A DNA stretch of 64,000 nucleotides from Amycolatopsis sp. 195334CR (GTDB lineage: Bacteria > Actinomycetota > Actinomycetes > Mycobacteriales > Pseudonocardiaceae), in NCBI RefSeq assembly GCF_017309385.1, contig NZ_JAFJMJ010000002.1, positions 1,178,001 through 1,242,000 on the forward strand. The letters run 5' to 3'. Numbering within the stretch: position 1 is the stretch's first letter; each line of letters starts with the position of its first letter. A program made the position numbers and the translations under genes. The notes beneath the pieces are model-generated. The model was not told the DNA's origin and did not search any database. It saw only the letters and a program-made list of their open reading frames with translations. This document shows, in pieces, positions 16,871 to 25,490 of the stretch.

Positions 16871-18378
16871 GACTGTCCCTTCTGGACCGCGCCGAAGCGG
16901 GCGGTGTGCACTTCGCCGAGCGAGACGTGGATCGCCTGCTGGTCGGTGTAGAAGTCGATGGAGCGGTACCCGCCCTCGTGGCCGAGGCCGGAGGCCTTCA
17001 CCCCGCCGAACGGGGTCCGCAGGTCGCGGACGTTGTGCGAGTTGAGCCAGACCATGCCGGCCTCGACCGCCTGCGCAAACGTGTGCGCCCTGGTCAGGTC
17101 CGAGGTCCAGAGGTAGGCGGCCAGGCCGTACTTGACGTTGTTGGCCAGTGAAAGCGCCTCGGCGTCGGAGTCGAACGGGGTGAGCGCGACCACCGGGCCG
17201 AAGATCTCCTCCTGGAAGATCCGCGCGGTGGGCGGCACATCGGCGAACACCGTGGGGGCCACGTAGTTCCCGGTGTCCAAACCGGACGGACGACCGCCGC
17301 CGGCCAGCAGCCTGCCCTCGGTCTTGCCGATCTCGACGTAGCTCATCACCTTCTCGTAGTGCTCCGGGTGCACCAGCGCGCCGACCTCGGTGGCGGGGTC
17401 GTGCGGATCGCCGACGACGATGTTGCGCGCCCGTTCGGCGTACCGCTGGCAGAACTCGTCGTAGATCGCGCGCTCGACGAGGATCCGGCTGCCCGCGGTG
17501 CAGCGCTCGCCGTTCAGCGAGAACACGCCGAACAGGGTGGAGTCGATGGCCGCGTCCAGGTCGGCGTCGGCGAACACCACCGCGGGCGACTTGCCGCCCA
17601 GTTCCATCGACATGCCCTTGAGCGAGGCAGCGCAGTTGCGGTAGATCAGCTGCCCGGTGGTGGTTTCGCCGGTGAACGAGATCAGCGGCACGTCCGGGTG
17701 CTTGACCAGCGCGTCGCCCGCTTCCTCACCGAAACCGTTGACCAGGTTGAACACCCCGTCCGGCAGGCCGGCGTCGGCGAAGATGCCCGCCCACAGGCTG
17801 GCCGAGAGCGGGGTGAACTCGGCGGGCTTGAGCACCACCGTGCAGCCGGACGCCAGCGCGGGCGCCAGTTTCCAGCTCTCCAGCATGAACGGCGTGTTCC
17901 ACGGCGTGATCAGCCCGGCCACGCCGATCGGCTTGCGGTGCACGTAGTTCACCTGCCGTCCCGGCACGCGGTAGGTGTCGTCGGCCTGCGCCACGACCAG
18001 GTCGGCGAAGAAGCGGAAGTTCTCCGCCGCGCGCTGCGCCTGGCCGAGCGCCTGCGTGATCGGCAGGCCGGTGTCGAAGGTCTCCAGTTCGGCCAGGCGC
18101 TTGTCCTGCGACTCGACCGCGTCGGCGATCTTGTTCAGCACGCGGGCCCGCGCCCGCGGCAGCATTCCCGGCCACGGCCCGTCGGTGAACGCCCGGCGCG
18201 CGGCGGCGACGGCCCGGTCGACGTCCTCGGCCTGCCCGGCGGCCGCGGTCACGTAGGTCTGGTTGGACACCGGGTCGAGCACGTCGAAGGTCTTGCCGGA
18301 GACGCTGTCGACCAGTTCGCCGCCGATGTAGTGCTGGATCTTCGACGGCAGGTCGTCCGGAACGTGGTGCTTCGCCAT
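16867..18378 (-). CDS. hpaE: 5-carboxymethyl-2-hydroxymuconate semialdehyde dehydrogenase
   Basis: A 503-residue NAD-dependent aldehyde dehydrogenase. The catalytic Glu is in MELGGKSPAVVF near 259 and the nucleophilic Cys in NGERCTAGSR near 293; the C-terminal PFGGVKASGLGHEGGY segment is standard. Its position directly between the DapA-like gene (2 bp gap) and the ring-cleavage dioxygenase (4 bp overlap) identifies it as the HpaE step, which oxidises the ring-cleavage semialdehyde to the tricarboxylic acid. Start ATG at 18378 places the usual N-terminal beta strand (KIQHYIGGELV) at residue 12. Confidence 0.92.
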   Translation of the reverse strand: MAKHHVPDDLPSKIQHYIGGELVDSVSGKTFDVLDPVSNQTYVTAAAGQAEDVDRAVAAARRAFTDGPWPGMLPRARARVLNKIADAVESQDKRLAELETFDTGLPITQALGQAQRAAENFRFFADLVVAQADDTYRVPGRQVNYVHRKPIGVAGLITPWNTPFMLESWKLAPALASGCTVVLKPAEFTPLSASLWAGIFADAGLPDGVFNLVNGFGEEAGDALVKHPDVPLISFTGETTTGQLIYRNCAASLKGMSMELGGKSPAVVFADADLDAAIDSTLFGVFSLNGERCTAGSRILVERAIYDEFCQRYAERARNIVVGDPHDPATEVGALVHPEHYEKVMSYVEIGKTEGRLLAGGGRPSGLDTGNYVAPTVFADVPPTARIFQEEIFGPVVALTPFDSDAEALSLANNVKYGLAAYLWTSDLTRAHTFAQAVEAGMVWLNSHNVRDLRTPFGGVKASGLGHEGGYRSIDFYTDQQAIHVSLGEVHTARFGAVQKGQS

Positions 18379-18380
18379 GC

Positions 18381-19310
18381 TTACTCGCCCTCCACCGCGG
18401 TGAGAAATCGTTCGCCCTGCGCCAGCAGGTCCTTGATCCGGGCGATCCCGGGTTCGGTCGGGGTGATCAGCGGCGGGCGCACGTACCCGGAGCCGATCAG
18501 CCCTCGGTGCTCAAGCACCCACTTGCCCGGGGCCGGATTGGTCTCCACGAACAGCAGGTCGACCAGCGGGTGCAGGCCGTAGTGGAGTTCCCTGGCCCGG
18601 TCGAAGTCGCCCGCCTGCCACGCCTCGTACATCTCGGCGCACGCGGCGGGCGCGATGTTCGCCGTGGCACTGACAAAACCGGCCCCGCCGAGGGCGAGCA
18701 GCGGCAGGCACAGCAGCTCGATCCCGGACCACACCAGCAGTTCCGGCCCGCACAGGTGCAGCACGCGCGAGAAGTGCTCGAAGTCCTTGGTGGTCTCCTT
18801 GACCCCGACGAAGTTGTCCACCTCGCGGAACAGCCGCGCCACCGTCTCCGGCGCGATGTCCACCGACGTCCGGCTCGGCACGTTGTAGGCCACGATCGGC
18901 AGGTCCGGGAACTCCCGCGCGACCGTGCGGTACCAGGTGTAGAGCGCTTCCTGGGTGGGCCGCGCGTAGTACGGGGTGATGATCAGCGCGGCGTCAGCGC
19001 CCGCCTCGTGCGCGGCGGCGGTGAGTTCGAGGGTCTCGTCGAGCTTCGCCGAACCGGTACCGGGCACCACCGGCACCCGGTCGTCCACCGCGCCGATGAC
19101 CGTGCGGATGGCTTCGGCGCGCTCGGCCACGGTCTGCGCGCCGGGTTCCCCGGTGGACCCGCCGATGGAGATCCCGTGCGAGCCCGCCGCGAGCTGCCAG
19201 CGCACCAGGTTCGCCAGCCCTTCGTGGTCGAGGGCGCCGTCGGCGGTGAACGGGGTCATCAGCGGCGCGATGGAGCCCCTGATGGCCTGCGGATCCGAGC
19301 GGAATCGCAT
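18381..19310 (-). CDS. DapA/NAL-superfamily class I aldolase of the homoprotocatechuate operon
   Basis: A 309-residue member of the dihydrodipicolinate synthase/N-acetylneuraminate lyase superfamily. The hallmarks are GSTGEP near 48, the Tyr of AYNVPSRT near 140 and the Schiff-base Lys in GVKETTKD near 168. These enzymes condense or cleave pyruvate adducts. In the classical pathway the last step, cleavage of 2,4-dihydroxyhept-2-ene-1,7-dioate to pyruvate and succinate semialdehyde, is done by the unrelated class II aldolase HpaI. No HpaI or HpaH hydratase is seen here, so I infer this protein performs the pyruvate-releasing step. AAAGGGAAACCC precedes the ATG. Confidence 0.88.
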   Translation of the reverse strand: MRFRSDPQAIRGSIAPLMTPFTADGALDHEGLANLVRWQLAAGSHGISIGGSTGEPGAQTVAERAEAIRTVIGAVDDRVPVVPGTGSAKLDETLELTAAAHEAGADAALIITPYYARPTQEALYTWYRTVAREFPDLPIVAYNVPSRTSVDIAPETVARLFREVDNFVGVKETTKDFEHFSRVLHLCGPELLVWSGIELLCLPLLALGGAGFVSATANIAPAACAEMYEAWQAGDFDRARELHYGLHPLVDLLFVETNPAPGKWVLEHRGLIGSGYVRPPLITPTEPGIARIKDLLAQGERFLTAVEGE

Positions 19311-19335
19311 GGGTTTCCCTTTCTGCTGTGGCAGT

Positions 19336-20019
19336 TCAGTGGCGGCCCGCCTGGTACGCCATGAAGGCGTCCAGGGTGGCCAGCCGGTGCTCGCGCACGG
19401 CCATTTCGATCTCCGCCGCGGGCGCGCCGCGGTCGAGCAGATCGAGGATCCTGGTGTGCTCGGCGACCGATTCGTGGGCGCGGCCGGGCACGAAGCTGAA
19501 GGTCGAGGTGCGCAACCCGCTGAGCCGGTTCCAGCCGCGGTTGACCAGGTCGAGCACGTGCGGGTTCGGGCAGGTGGTGAACAGCGCGCTGTGGAACTCG
19601 CGGTTCAGCGCGGTGAACCGCGACGGCTGGAAGTCCTCCAGGCACGCGGCCAGTTCGTCGTTGAGCTTCTTCGCCCTGGCCAGCGCTTCGGCGGGCAGCG
19701 TCGGCGCGGCGAGCGCGGCGGCGTAGCCCTCGACCAGCGCGAGCGTCTGCATCGTGTGCTGGTACTCGCTCTCGTCGACCATCGCCACCTGCGCGCCGAC
19801 GTTGCGCTCGAAGGTCACCAGCCCTTCGGCTTCGAGCAGCCGGATCGCCTCGCGGATGGGCACCGGGCTGACGCCGAGTTCCTGCGCGAGCTGCCCGAGC
19901 ACCAGGCGGTAGCCGGGGGAGAAGGTGCCGTCGCCGATGCGCGCCTTGATCCAGTGGTAGGCGATCTGCGACTTGCTCATGGTGGCGGAGTTCGCCGGTT
20001 TCACCGCTTCGCCAGCCAT
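19336..20019 (-). CDS. GntR-family regulator with FCD domain (homoprotocatechuate operon)
   Basis: A 227-residue transcription factor. The winged helix, about 12-80, contains LGQLAQELGVSPVPIREAIRLLE, and the FCD ligand domain, about 90-215, keeps three metal/ligand-binding His residues (NREFHSALF, AEHTRIL, REHRLAT). FCD-type GntR proteins usually repress catabolic genes and are released by a carboxylate intermediate. The ATG at 20019 is chosen over 20040 and 19980 because GGGGGAGG stands 8 bp before it. It overlaps the end of the FAH-RraA gene by 19 bp and lies inside the operon it probably controls. Confidence 0.9.
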   Translation of the reverse strand: MAGEAVKPANSATMSKSQIAYHWIKARIGDGTFSPGYRLVLGQLAQELGVSPVPIREAIRLLEAEGLVTFERNVGAQVAMVDESEYQHTMQTLALVEGYAAALAAPTLPAEALARAKKLNDELAACLEDFQPSRFTALNREFHSALFTTCPNPHVLDLVNRGWNRLSGLRTSTFSFVPGRAHESVAEHTRILDLLDRGAPAAEIEMAVREHRLATLDAFMAYQAGRH

Positions 20020-21428
20020 GCGGCGTACCTCCCCCGCCACTCGTCGTTCATCGGGTACAGGCCGTCCACGCGTTCCCCCGCGGCGACCTGTTCGGCGATG
20101 AAGGTCTCCTGCCGCTCCTGCTCGATGGCCGCGTCGGCGACCTCCTCGGCCAGGGGCGGCGGGATGACGAGCACGCCGTCGTCGTCGCCGACGATCACGT
20201 CACCGGGCTGCACCGAGGCGCCACCGCAGGCGATCGTGAGGTCGGTGTCCCACGGCACGTGGCGCCTGCCGAGCACCGCGGGATGCGCGCCGGAGTGGTA
20301 GGTCGGGATGTCGAGCGCGGCCACCGCGGCCACGTCCCGCACCCCGCCGTCGGTGACGATGCCCGCCGCGCCGCGGACCTGGGCGCGCAGGGCGAGGATG
20401 TCGCCGACCGTGCCGGTCCCGGTCTCGCCACGGGCTTCCATCACCAGCACGTCGCCCGGGCCGAGCGCGTCGAAGGCACGCTTCTGGGCGTTGTAGCCGC
20501 CGCCGTGCGCGCGGAAGAGGTCCTCGCGGAACGGGAGGTAGCGCAACGTCTTCGCCCGTCCGATCAGCTTGGCGCCGGGCCGCGTCGAAGTGACGCCGTC
20601 GATGGACACGTCGTTGTAACCGCGCTTGCGCAACTGGGCCGACAGCGTCGCCGTGCCCACACTGGCCAGCTTCGCCCTGAGTTCGTCGGTGAGCACAAAA
20701 CCCGGCTCCCCGTAGGCTTCCGCGCGCTGCTGGGCGTCCACCCTGGGCCGGGCGCCGAACGCTCCGAAGTGGACGGTGCTCTCGGTGATCGGGGTGACGA
20801 GCCTGCCGGTCGTGCGTCCGTCGGCGGTGTCGACCTCGACCTCCACCACGTCGCCGGGCACGACCACCGAAGCGCCCGCCGGCGTCCCGGTCAGGATGAC
20901 GTCGCCGGGTTCGAGGGTGATCAGCTGCGACAGGTCGGCGACCAGCCTGCCGAAGTCGAACAGCAGGTCCGCGGTGGTGTCCTCCTGCTTCAGTTCACCG
21001 TTGACCCAGGTGCGCAGGCGCAGCGCGGCCGGGTCGACGGCGTCGGCGGGCAGGATCGCGGGCCCGAGCGGGGTGAACCCGTCGCCGCCCTTCGAGCGCA
21101 GGTTGGAGCCCTTGTCCGCGTACCGCAGGTCGTACAGGCCGAAGTCGTTCGCGGCGGTCACCCCGGACACGAACGACCAGCCGTCCTCGGGACTGACGTG
21201 ACGCGCGGATTCGCCGATGACCAGCGCGATCTCACCCTCGAAGGCCAGCAGTTCGGTCCCCGCGGGCCGGGGGAGCGCGTCGCCACCGGCCGCGACCGAG
21301 GTCGGCGGCTTGAGGAAGTACGAGGGCTGGGCCGGGGTGCGCCCGCGCTGCGCCGCCCGGGAGGGGTAGTTCAGGTGCAGCGCGATGATCTTGCCCGGGC
21401 GGGCGAGGCCGGGAACGGTGCTGGTCAT
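20001..21428 (-). CDS. FAH-domain/RraA-domain fusion, putative HHDD isomerase/decarboxylase (HpaG-like)
   Basis: A 475-residue two-domain protein. Residues about 5-230 are a fumarylacetoacetate hydrolase fold with metal-ligand segment FEGEIALVIG near 70, the D of YDLRYADKGSN near 105 and TGTPAGASV near 190, as in HpaG. Residues about 245-460 are an RraA/HMG-aldolase fold with GPGDVLVMEARGE and the metal/substrate-binding GGVRD near 370. In the standard pathway HpaG consists of two FAH domains that decarboxylate and isomerise the tricarboxylate. Here the second FAH domain is replaced by RraA, whose relatives decarboxylate oxaloacetate-like acids. It is first in the minus-strand operon. The upstream in-frame extension is rejected because the FAH fold begins at the ATG at 21428. 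Confidence 0.85.
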   Translation of the reverse strand: MTSTVPGLARPGKIIALHLNYPSRAAQRGRTPAQPSYFLKPPTSVAAGGDALPRPAGTELLAFEGEIALVIGESARHVSPEDGWSFVSGVTAANDFGLYDLRYADKGSNLRSKGGDGFTPLGPAILPADAVDPAALRLRTWVNGELKQEDTTADLLFDFGRLVADLSQLITLEPGDVILTGTPAGASVVVPGDVVEVEVDTADGRTTGRLVTPITESTVHFGAFGARPRVDAQQRAEAYGEPGFVLTDELRAKLASVGTATLSAQLRKRGYNDVSIDGVTSTRPGAKLIGRAKTLRYLPFREDLFRAHGGGYNAQKRAFDALGPGDVLVMEARGETGTGTVGDILALRAQVRGAAGIVTDGGVRDVAAVAALDIPTYHSGAHPAVLGRRHVPWDTDLTIACGGASVQPGDVIVGDDDGVLVIPPPLAEEVADAAIEQERQETFIAEQVAAGERVDGLYPMNDEWRGRYAAWLAKR

Positions 21429-21460
21429 AGGCGTGGTCCTGACTGACGGAAGAACATATC

Positions 21461-21477
21461 TGAGAAGGTATACGATC
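21461..21477. promoter_or_regulatory. Possible GntR operator upstream of homoprotocatechuate operon
   Basis: The promoter region of the operon contains AGGTATACGAT around a GTATAC palindrome (21468-21473), 40 bp before the ATG at 21428. FCD-type GntR regulators frequently bind short palindromes with a GTATAC-like core, and a gntR gene is the second gene of the operon. A single short site is weak evidence. Confidence 0.35.
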
Positions 21478-21490
21478 TGCGGCCCGCTGC

Positions 21491-21533
21491 GAATGTGGCT
21501 TTCACTGCGGAATGTGCTGTGAAAGCCACATTC
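21491..21533. terminator. Perfect 15-bp stem-loop between aldehyde dehydrogenase and homoprotocatechuate operon
   Basis: GAATGTGGCTTTCAC (21491-21505) is the exact inverse of 21519-21533, with a 13-nt loop. It starts 21 bp after the minus-strand aldehyde dehydrogenase stop and precedes the promoter of the next minus-strand operon, so it fits a terminator. A 10-bp direct repeat TTCACTGCGG at 21501 and 21531 is embedded in it, suggesting a dispersed repeat origin. Confidence 0.7.
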
Positions 21534-21553
21534 ACTGCGGCGGGCGGGGGCCG

Positions 21554-22987
21554 TCAGGCGTAGTGCAGCCAGACGGACTTGGTCTCGGTGTAGGCGTCGA
21601 TCGCCCACGGGCCCATCTCGCGGCCCCAGCCCGAGGCCTTGTACCCGCCCCAGGGCGCGGCCATGTCCGGGATCGACGGCATGTTCACAAAAACCGCGCC
21701 CGCGCGCAGGCCGTTGGCGTAGCGCTGCGCGGTGGCGATGTCGCGCGTCCACACCGTGGCGGCCAGCCCGTACTCGGTGTCGTTGGCCCGCGCGAGCAGC
21801 TCGTCGCCGTCGTCGTACGGGGTGACCGCGAGGACCGGGCCGAAGATCTCCTCACGCATGATCGTCATCTCGTCGGTGGTCCTGGCGAACAGCGTGGGGG
21901 CGTAGAAGTAGCCGTCGCCGTCGACCACGCGCCCGCCGGTGACCAGTTCGGCGCCCTGCTCGCGGCCGGTCGAAACCAGGAAGTCCACGTGCTCGCGGTG
22001 TTTCGCCGAGACCAGCGGCCCCACCTGCGTCGACTCGTCGAGCCCCGGCCCGATCTTGAGCCCGTCGAGCCCGGCCGCCAGCTTGTCGACGAACTCCTGC
22101 TCGCGCTTGCGGTCGACGAAGAAGCGCGTGTACGCGGCGCAGACCTGCCCGCTGTTCAGCGTGGCGCCCGCGAGGTTCCCGGCCACCGCGGCGTCGATGT
22201 CGGCGTCCGCGGCGATGATGCTGGGTGCCTTGCCGCCGAGTTCCAGGGTGAGCCGCTTGAGGTTGGACTGCGCGCTGGCCGCGGTGATCAGCTTCCCGAC
22301 CGCGGTCGACCCGGTGTAGGACAGGTGGTCGACGCCGTGGTGGCGGCTCAGCAGCGCACCCACCTCGCCGTCGCCGGTGACCAGGTTGACCACGCCCGGC
22401 GGGAAACCCGCCTCGGCCACCAGCTCGACCAGCCGGACGCTGGTCAGCGGGGTGACCTCGCTCGGCTTGATCACCACGGTGTTGCCGGTGGCCAGCGCGG
22501 GCGCGAGCTTCCAGACCAGGATCATCAGCGGGAAGTTCCACGGCGTGATCAGCGCGTTCACCCCGACCGGCTCGCGGCGGGTGTAGTGCAGCGTGTCCGG
22601 GAAGGACACCGGGTTCGTGGTGCCCTGGATCTTGGTCACCCAGCCGGCGAAGTACCGCAGGTGCTCGGCCGCGCCGGTCACGCTGACCTGCCGCGAGACG
22701 CCGATCGGCTGACCCTGGTCGCGGGTCTCCAGCGCGGCCAGCTCCTCGTGGTGCTTCTCGACCAGTTCGGCCAGGCGGAACAGCAGCGCGGCCCGCTGAA
22801 CCGGCAGCAGTCCGGCCCACGCGGGGTCCGACAGCGCGCGGCGAGCGGCGTCGACCGCGGCGTCCACGTCGGCCGCCGAAGCGGTGCCGACCTCCTCGAT
22901 CACCTTGCCGGTGGCCGGATCCCGCGTCGGCAGGGCCCCGCCGCCGGCGGCGGTCCACTGTCCGTCGATGAACAGGCGTGTGGCCAT
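21554..22987 (-). CDS. NAD(P)-dependent aldehyde dehydrogenase
   Basis: A 477-residue aldehyde dehydrogenase of the broad betaine/phenylacetaldehyde dehydrogenase group. Catalytic Glu is in LELGGKAPSI near 252 and catalytic Cys in NSGQVCAAYTRF near 284; the C-terminal PWGGYKASGWGREMG and YTETKSVW segments resemble FeaB/StyD-type enzymes. The ATG at 22987 follows AGGAGGAGC by 6 bp. It is divergent from a GMC oxidoreductase gene, a pairing typical of alcohol-to-acid oxidation, but it could also oxidise the aldehyde produced by the copper amine oxidase encoded at 41752. Substrate not determinable by eye. Confidence 0.9.
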   Translation of the reverse strand: MATRLFIDGQWTAAGGGALPTRDPATGKVIEEVGTASAADVDAAVDAARRALSDPAWAGLLPVQRAALLFRLAELVEKHHEELAALETRDQGQPIGVSRQVSVTGAAEHLRYFAGWVTKIQGTTNPVSFPDTLHYTRREPVGVNALITPWNFPLMILVWKLAPALATGNTVVIKPSEVTPLTSVRLVELVAEAGFPPGVVNLVTGDGEVGALLSRHHGVDHLSYTGSTAVGKLITAASAQSNLKRLTLELGGKAPSIIAADADIDAAVAGNLAGATLNSGQVCAAYTRFFVDRKREQEFVDKLAAGLDGLKIGPGLDESTQVGPLVSAKHREHVDFLVSTGREQGAELVTGGRVVDGDGYFYAPTLFARTTDEMTIMREEIFGPVLAVTPYDDGDELLARANDTEYGLAATVWTRDIATAQRYANGLRAGAVFVNMPSIPDMAAPWGGYKASGWGREMGPWAIDAYTETKSVWLHYA

Positions 22988-23134
22988 CCCTAGCTCCTCC
23001 TCAACCGGTGTGCGATCGAGTATCCGACGCCACGCGGGCCTCGGTCTTGCTCGCCAGGGCACGCCGATTGTCGGCCAGCGAACCGAATGCGCCGGACCGC
23101 CCGCCCGGCGCGATGGGCCGGTGAGACTGGGGAC

Positions 23135-24580
23135 ATGGACGTGATCGTGGTGGGTGCGGGTTCGGCCGGTTCGGTGGTGGCCAGGAGACTGGCCGACGCG
23201 GGTGCCGCGGTGCGCCTGCTCGAAGCGGGCGGGCCGGACGGCAACCCGGCCATCCACGACCCGTCGCGGGCCGGGGAGCTGTGGCACGGCCCGGAGGACT
23301 GGGACCACCACACCGTGCCGCAGCCCCACGCGGCGAACCGGCGGCTGCACCTGCCGCGCGGCAAGGTGCTCGGCGGTTCCCACGCGCTGAACGCGATGAT
23401 CTGGGTGCGCGGCGCGCCCGCCGACTACGACGGCTGGGACCTGCCCGGCTGGCGGTGGCCGGACGTGCGGCCGGTGTTCGAGCGGATCGAGAAGGACCTG
23501 CTCGAGATCGTGCCGAACGAGCCGCTGCACCCGATCCAGCAGTCCATTGTGGAAGCCGCGGTGCAGACCGGGCTGGAATTCAACCCGGACTACCACGGCG
23601 ACCGGCTCGACGGCGTGTCCGTGCAGCGGATCACCCTGCGCGACGGCCGCCGGTTGAACACCTGGATCGCCTACGCCCAGCCGATCGCCGGGCAGCTGAC
23701 CGTCCACACGGGAGCGCTGGTGCACCGGCTGCTGTTCGACGGCACCCGGGTGGTCGGCGTGCTCGCCGAGCTCGACGGGCAGCTGGAACGGGTGCTCGCG
23801 GACCAGGTCGTGCTCGCCGCCGGTGCGCTGGCCTCGCCCGCGATCCTGCTGCGCAGCGGTGTCGGCCCGGCGGACGAGCTGGCCGCGCTCGGCATCGACG
23901 TGGTCGCCGACCTGCCGGGAGTGGGCCGCAACCTGCACGATCACCTGCTCTCCCCGGTCATCTTCGCCACCGACCGGCGCGAGGTGGAGCCGCCTTCGCC
24001 CGGCCGGTCGGTCACCCAGACGCACCTGTTCTGGCGCAGCCGTCCCGGCCTGGCGGTGCCCGACACGCAGCCGATCCACTTCAGCGTGCCGATGTACGAG
24101 TCGTGGATGACCGGCCCGGAAACCGGGTTCTCGCTGATGGCGGGCATGGTCTCGCCGCGCAGCCGGGGCAGTCTCAAGCTGTCCGGGCCGGAGCCCGGCG
24201 ACGAACCGCTGATCGACCTCGACGCGCTCGCCGATCCCGCCGACTTCGAGAGCCTGGTCGCCTCGGTGGAGCAGTGCCGCGAGATCGGCCGCGCCCCCGC
24301 GCTGGCGGAGGAGTGGGGGGCCCGCGAGCTGTATCCCGAGCCCGGCGACGACGTGCGCGAGTACGTGCGGCGGACCGCGATCACGTACCACCACCAGGTT
24401 GGCACCTGCCGGATGGGCACCGGCGAAACCGCCGTGGTCGACCCCGAACTGGTGGTCCACGGGCTGGAGGGGCTGCGGGTCGCTGACGCGTCGGTGCTGC
24501 CGAAGGTGACCACTGGCAACACCAACGCGCCCGCGGTGCTCGTCGGTGAGCAGGCCGCGAGGTTCATGCTCGGCCGATGA
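23135..24580 (+). CDS. GMC-family FAD oxidoreductase (choline dehydrogenase-like)
   Basis: A 481-residue flavoprotein alcohol oxidase/dehydrogenase. The N-terminal FAD fold is VVGAGSAGSVVARRL (residues 5-19) ending LLEAGG, the GMC signature 1 is GKVLGGSHALNAMIWVRG near 85-102, and signature 2 GALASPAILLRSGVG lies near 230. The active-site His pair region is HHQVGTCRMG near 433 and the C-terminal VADASVLPKVTTGNTNAP segment is canonical. It oxidises an alcohol to an aldehyde that the divergent aldehyde dehydrogenase could take further. Its end overlaps the convergent esterase gene by 17 bp. Confidence 0.92.
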   Translation: MDVIVVGAGSAGSVVARRLADAGAAVRLLEAGGPDGNPAIHDPSRAGELWHGPEDWDHHTVPQPHAANRRLHLPRGKVLGGSHALNAMIWVRGAPADYDGWDLPGWRWPDVRPVFERIEKDLLEIVPNEPLHPIQQSIVEAAVQTGLEFNPDYHGDRLDGVSVQRITLRDGRRLNTWIAYAQPIAGQLTVHTGALVHRLLFDGTRVVGVLAELDGQLERVLADQVVLAAGALASPAILLRSGVGPADELAALGIDVVADLPGVGRNLHDHLLSPVIFATDRREVEPPSPGRSVTQTHLFWRSRPGLAVPDTQPIHFSVPMYESWMTGPETGFSLMAGMVSPRSRGSLKLSGPEPGDEPLIDLDALADPADFESLVASVEQCREIGRAPALAEEWGARELYPEPGDDVREYVRRTAITYHHQVGTCRMGTGETAVVDPELVVHGLEGLRVADASVLPKVTTGNTNAPAVLVGEQAARFMLGR

Positions 24581-25490
24581 CGCGCCGCAGCCAGGAGGAC
24601 CGGGTGGCTCGCGCGGCCCGGCTCACCTCGCTGTCCGGCGCGATCCGGTCGAAGCCGTGGTACGCGCCCGCCCACACGTGCAGTTCCGCGGGCACCTTCG
24701 CCTGCCACAGGCGCCGCGCGTAGTCGACGTCCTCGTCGCGGAAGATCTCGGCCGCGCCGACTTCGATGAACGCGGGCGGCAGCCCGGACAGATCGGTGGC
24801 CGTGGCCGGTACCGCGTACGGCGAGCTGCTCCCGTTCAGCAGCGACCGCCAGCCGAACTCGTTGCTGGCGCGCCCCCACACACCGCGCTCGGCGAATTCC
24901 ACAGTGGACGCCGAGTTGTTGCGGCTGTCGAGCATCGGGCACAGCAGCAGCTGCCCGGCCAGCGCCGGGCCACCGCGATCCCGCGCGAGCAGGGCCACGC
25001 CCGCGCTGAGCCCGCCGCCCGCGCTGCCCCCGCCGACGACCAGGCGCGCCGGGTCGAACCCCAGCTCGCCGGCGTGGGCGGCCATCCAGGTCAGGCCCGC
25101 GTAGCAGTCGTCGAGCGGGGCCGGGTGGGGGTGTTCCGGGGCCAGCCGGTACTCCACGGTCACCGCGACGAAGCCGAACTCCTCGACCAGCGACACCATG
25201 CGCGGCAGGTCGGCGAACCGGTTGTCCACCACCGTGCCGCCGCCGTGGATGTTGTAGAAGCCCGGGGCTCCCGGTTCGGCGTGCCGCGGTTTGATGACGG
25301 TGACCACCACGTCCGTGCCGGGCACGTCGTGGTCCGTCCACACCAGATCCCGGTCGCCGATCGCTTCAGCGCAGGTGAGGTTCGCGTCGGTCATCGCCTG
25401 CCGGACGGCGGGCAGCGACTCGGCCGTCAGCGGCGGCCCAGCCGGAAGTCCGTGCAGGGCTCCAGCCAGCTCGGGGTCGAAGGCGGTCAC
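24564..25490 (-). CDS. Alpha/beta hydrolase, hormone-sensitive lipase family esterase
   Basis: A 308-residue HSL-family carboxylesterase. The oxyanion-hole HGGG is in FYNIHGGGTVV near 82 and the nucleophile elbow GGGSAGGGL carries Ser near 154; the Asp and His of the triad fall in the C-terminal third (AEIFRDEDVDYA and GAYHGFD). Such enzymes hydrolyse short acyl esters or lactones. It overlaps the upstream aldo/keto reductase gene by 4 bp, so the two are co-translated, within a minus-strand operon adh - akr - esterase. A second HSL-type esterase is encoded at 37791. Confidence 0.9.
   Translation of the reverse strand: MTAFDPELAGALHGLPAGPPLTAESLPAVRQAMTDANLTCAEAIGDRDLVWTDHDVPGTDVVVTVIKPRHAEPGAPGFYNIHGGGTVVDNRFADLPRMVSLVEEFGFVAVTVEYRLAPEHPHPAPLDDCYAGLTWMAAHAGELGFDPARLVVGGGSAGGGLSAGVALLARDRGGPALAGQLLLCPMLDSRNNSASTVEFAERGVWGRASNEFGWRSLLNGSSSPYAVPATATDLSGLPPAFIEVGAAEIFRDEDVDYARRLWQAKVPAELHVWAGAYHGFDRIAPDSEVSRAARATRSSWLRRVIGRA

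Noticed and set aside
21554..24460. 968-codon reading of the aldehyde dehydrogenase frame
   Set aside because: The aldehyde dehydrogenase begins at 22987 after AGGAGGAGC; the upstream extension is antisense to the GMC oxidoreductase gene.
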